In this document: one piece after another, positions 7,220 to 7,919 of the stretch
How the letters are laid out: the number at the start of each line of letters is the position of its first letter
Numbering within the stretch: the first letter of the stretch is position 1
Origin: Gemmatimonadota bacterium
Lineage (GTDB): Bacteria; Gemmatimonadota; Gemmatimonadetes; Gemmatimonadales; GWC2-71-9
Direction: 5' to 3'
Length of the DNA stretch: 7,919 nucleotides
NCBI GenBank assembly: GCA_016713435.1
Contig: JADJPD010000037.1
Coordinates: 1 to 7,919 of the forward strand
Program-made: the position numbers and the translations under genes
The notes under the pieces: generated by a model
The model's database searches: none
What the model saw: the letters and a program-made list of their open reading frames with translations, nothing else
Told to the model about the DNA's origin: nothing

Positions 7220-7241
7220 GGGCCGCCTCTTCGGGCGGCCC
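7220..7241. terminator. Bidirectional hairpin terminator between convergent genes
   Basis: GGGCCGCC (7220-7227) and GGCGGCCC (7234-7241) form a perfect 8-bp stem with loop TCTTCG. It lies 6 bases after the proposed RidA stop and 28 bases from the stop of the convergent gene at 7270. A moderately T-rich stretch (GTCCTTGCTGCTGTT) follows on the plus strand and GCTGTCTCACC on the minus strand, so it may serve both genes, better in the plus direction. Confidence 0.7.
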
Positions 7242-7269
7242 GTCCTTGCTGCTGTTCCAGGCCTCGCTG

Positions 7270-7919
7270 CTACGGCACCCGCATGACCCGGCTCCCGCAG
7301 AACCCGCCGTTCCCCGTGTTGGGGCCCTCCTGGTAGACGTACTTCGAGATGGACGTGAAGCCGGCGCCCCCCGCGTCCATGACCCAGCTGAAATCCTCGC
7401 GGTAGGTGCTGCCGGGAGCCCACCCAGGAAGAACCCGCGCACCACGAGCGGGTTGCCGGAGACCACCGACGCGCTGTAGGTGTTGACGTCGCCCGAGCCG
7501 GGGGGGTCCTCGTCGCTGACGTTGACGGTGCTGCCGGAGACCGTGAGGGTGAGCGCCGCGGTCCCTTGCTCGGCCGGGACGCAGGACCAGTCTTCCACGA
7601 AGTCGCCCACCCAGGTGCTCATGGCGCTGCCCTGACCGCAGGGGATGGTGACGTTGGCGTCGGGGATCGGGGTGGTGGTGTTCCCGGCGTCGGTGAAGGA
7701 GGCGCCGGTGACGCGGGCGGGCTTGCGGTCCTTCTTGAACTCCCAGGTGGAGCTGAGCGTGCCGGTGGGGCCGTCCACGCTCACGCCGATGTTGCCGTCG
7801 AGGCTCGAGGCGCAGGCGTTGGCCACCGACTGGCTGGTGCCGCGGGCCATCTCGATGTGGAGCGGGGAGCCGGGTGCCACGGTGACGGTGGTGGTGTTGC
7901 CGGTGATGGCCTCCGGTGA
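7270..7919 (-). CDS. Hypothetical, probably exported protein, C-terminal part, one frameshift
   Basis: The frame is open to the right edge, so the N-terminus and any signal peptide are outside the window. About 216 C-terminal residues are visible after repair. They are rich in Thr, Ser, Gly, Val and Asp with short beta-like stretches (TTTVTVAPGSPL, ALTLTVSGSTVNVS), as in secreted beta-sandwich proteins, and hold four Cys (NACAS, IPCGQ, WSCVP, GFCGS) that could form disulfides. The end reads KYVYQEGPNTGNGGFCGSRV and stops at 7272-7270. The raw frame fails after RGFFLG. Adding one base to the plus-strand CCC at 7423-7425 gives FFLGWAPGSTYREDFSWVMD and connects both parts. I do not recognise a named family. 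It converges on the RidA gene across the shared terminator. Confidence 0.7.
   Translation of the reverse strand, partial: TGGHHRQHHHRHRGTRLPAPHRDGPRHQPVGGQRLRLEPRRQHRRERGRPHRHAQLHLGVQEGPQARPRHRRLLHRRREHHHPDPRRQRHHPLRSGQRHEHLGGRLRGRLVLRPGRARDRGAHPHGLRQHRQRQRRGPPRLGRRQHLQRVGGLRQPARGARVLPGWAPGSTYREDFSWVMDAGGAGFTSISKYVYQEGPNTGNGGFCGSRVMRVP

Overview
The window is very GC-rich, and its coding frames can be recognised by G/C in nearly every third codon position. Two features point to Gemmatimonadota or a similar lineage: a Hanks-type kinase fused to a TolB/WD40-like propeller, and signal peptides ending in ...SAQ or ...AAQ. This assignment is inference from style, not from a marker gene.

Layout, left to right. 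(1) The 3' part of an exported metallo-beta-lactamase-fold hydrolase gene (+, 1-906). (2) A PLP-dependent group II decarboxylase-like gene (+, 964-2345). (3) A 193-bp gap between convergent genes, holding a perfect 38-bp inverted repeat with a 90-bp spacer (2360-2525); each arm looks like a GTAG-headed REP palindrome. (4) A large membrane-bound Ser/Thr protein kinase with a C-terminal extracytoplasmic propeller (-, 5225-2539). (5) A 173-bp divergent promoter region. (6) An exported M55 (DppA-like) D-aminopeptidase (+, 5399-6301). (7) A DUF1801 protein (+, 6361-6777). (8) A RidA-family protein (+, 6835 to about 7213). (9) A GC-rich hairpin terminator shared with a convergent gene. (10) The C-terminal part of a probably exported hypothetical protein (-, 7919-7270) that runs off the right edge.

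Five of the seven genes are broken in the raw sequence by small frame changes, almost all at runs of G or C: MBL (two), decarboxylase (one), kinase (three), hypothetical (one), and perhaps the RidA stop. Restoring one or two bases in each run recovers textbook motifs such as WDQNAG, ADFG, GTPHYMSPEQA and GEPPFTG. This looks much more like homopolymer under-calling in a long-read or low-coverage assembly than gene decay. Spans are given for the repaired genes.

The genes do not form one obvious pathway. A loose amino-acid theme (PLP decarboxylase, D-aminopeptidase, RidA) is possible, but they lie in separate transcription units. I see no defence system, CRISPR array, RNA gene, transposase or phage gene. 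The most unusual DNA structure is the inverted-repeat element at 2360-2525.
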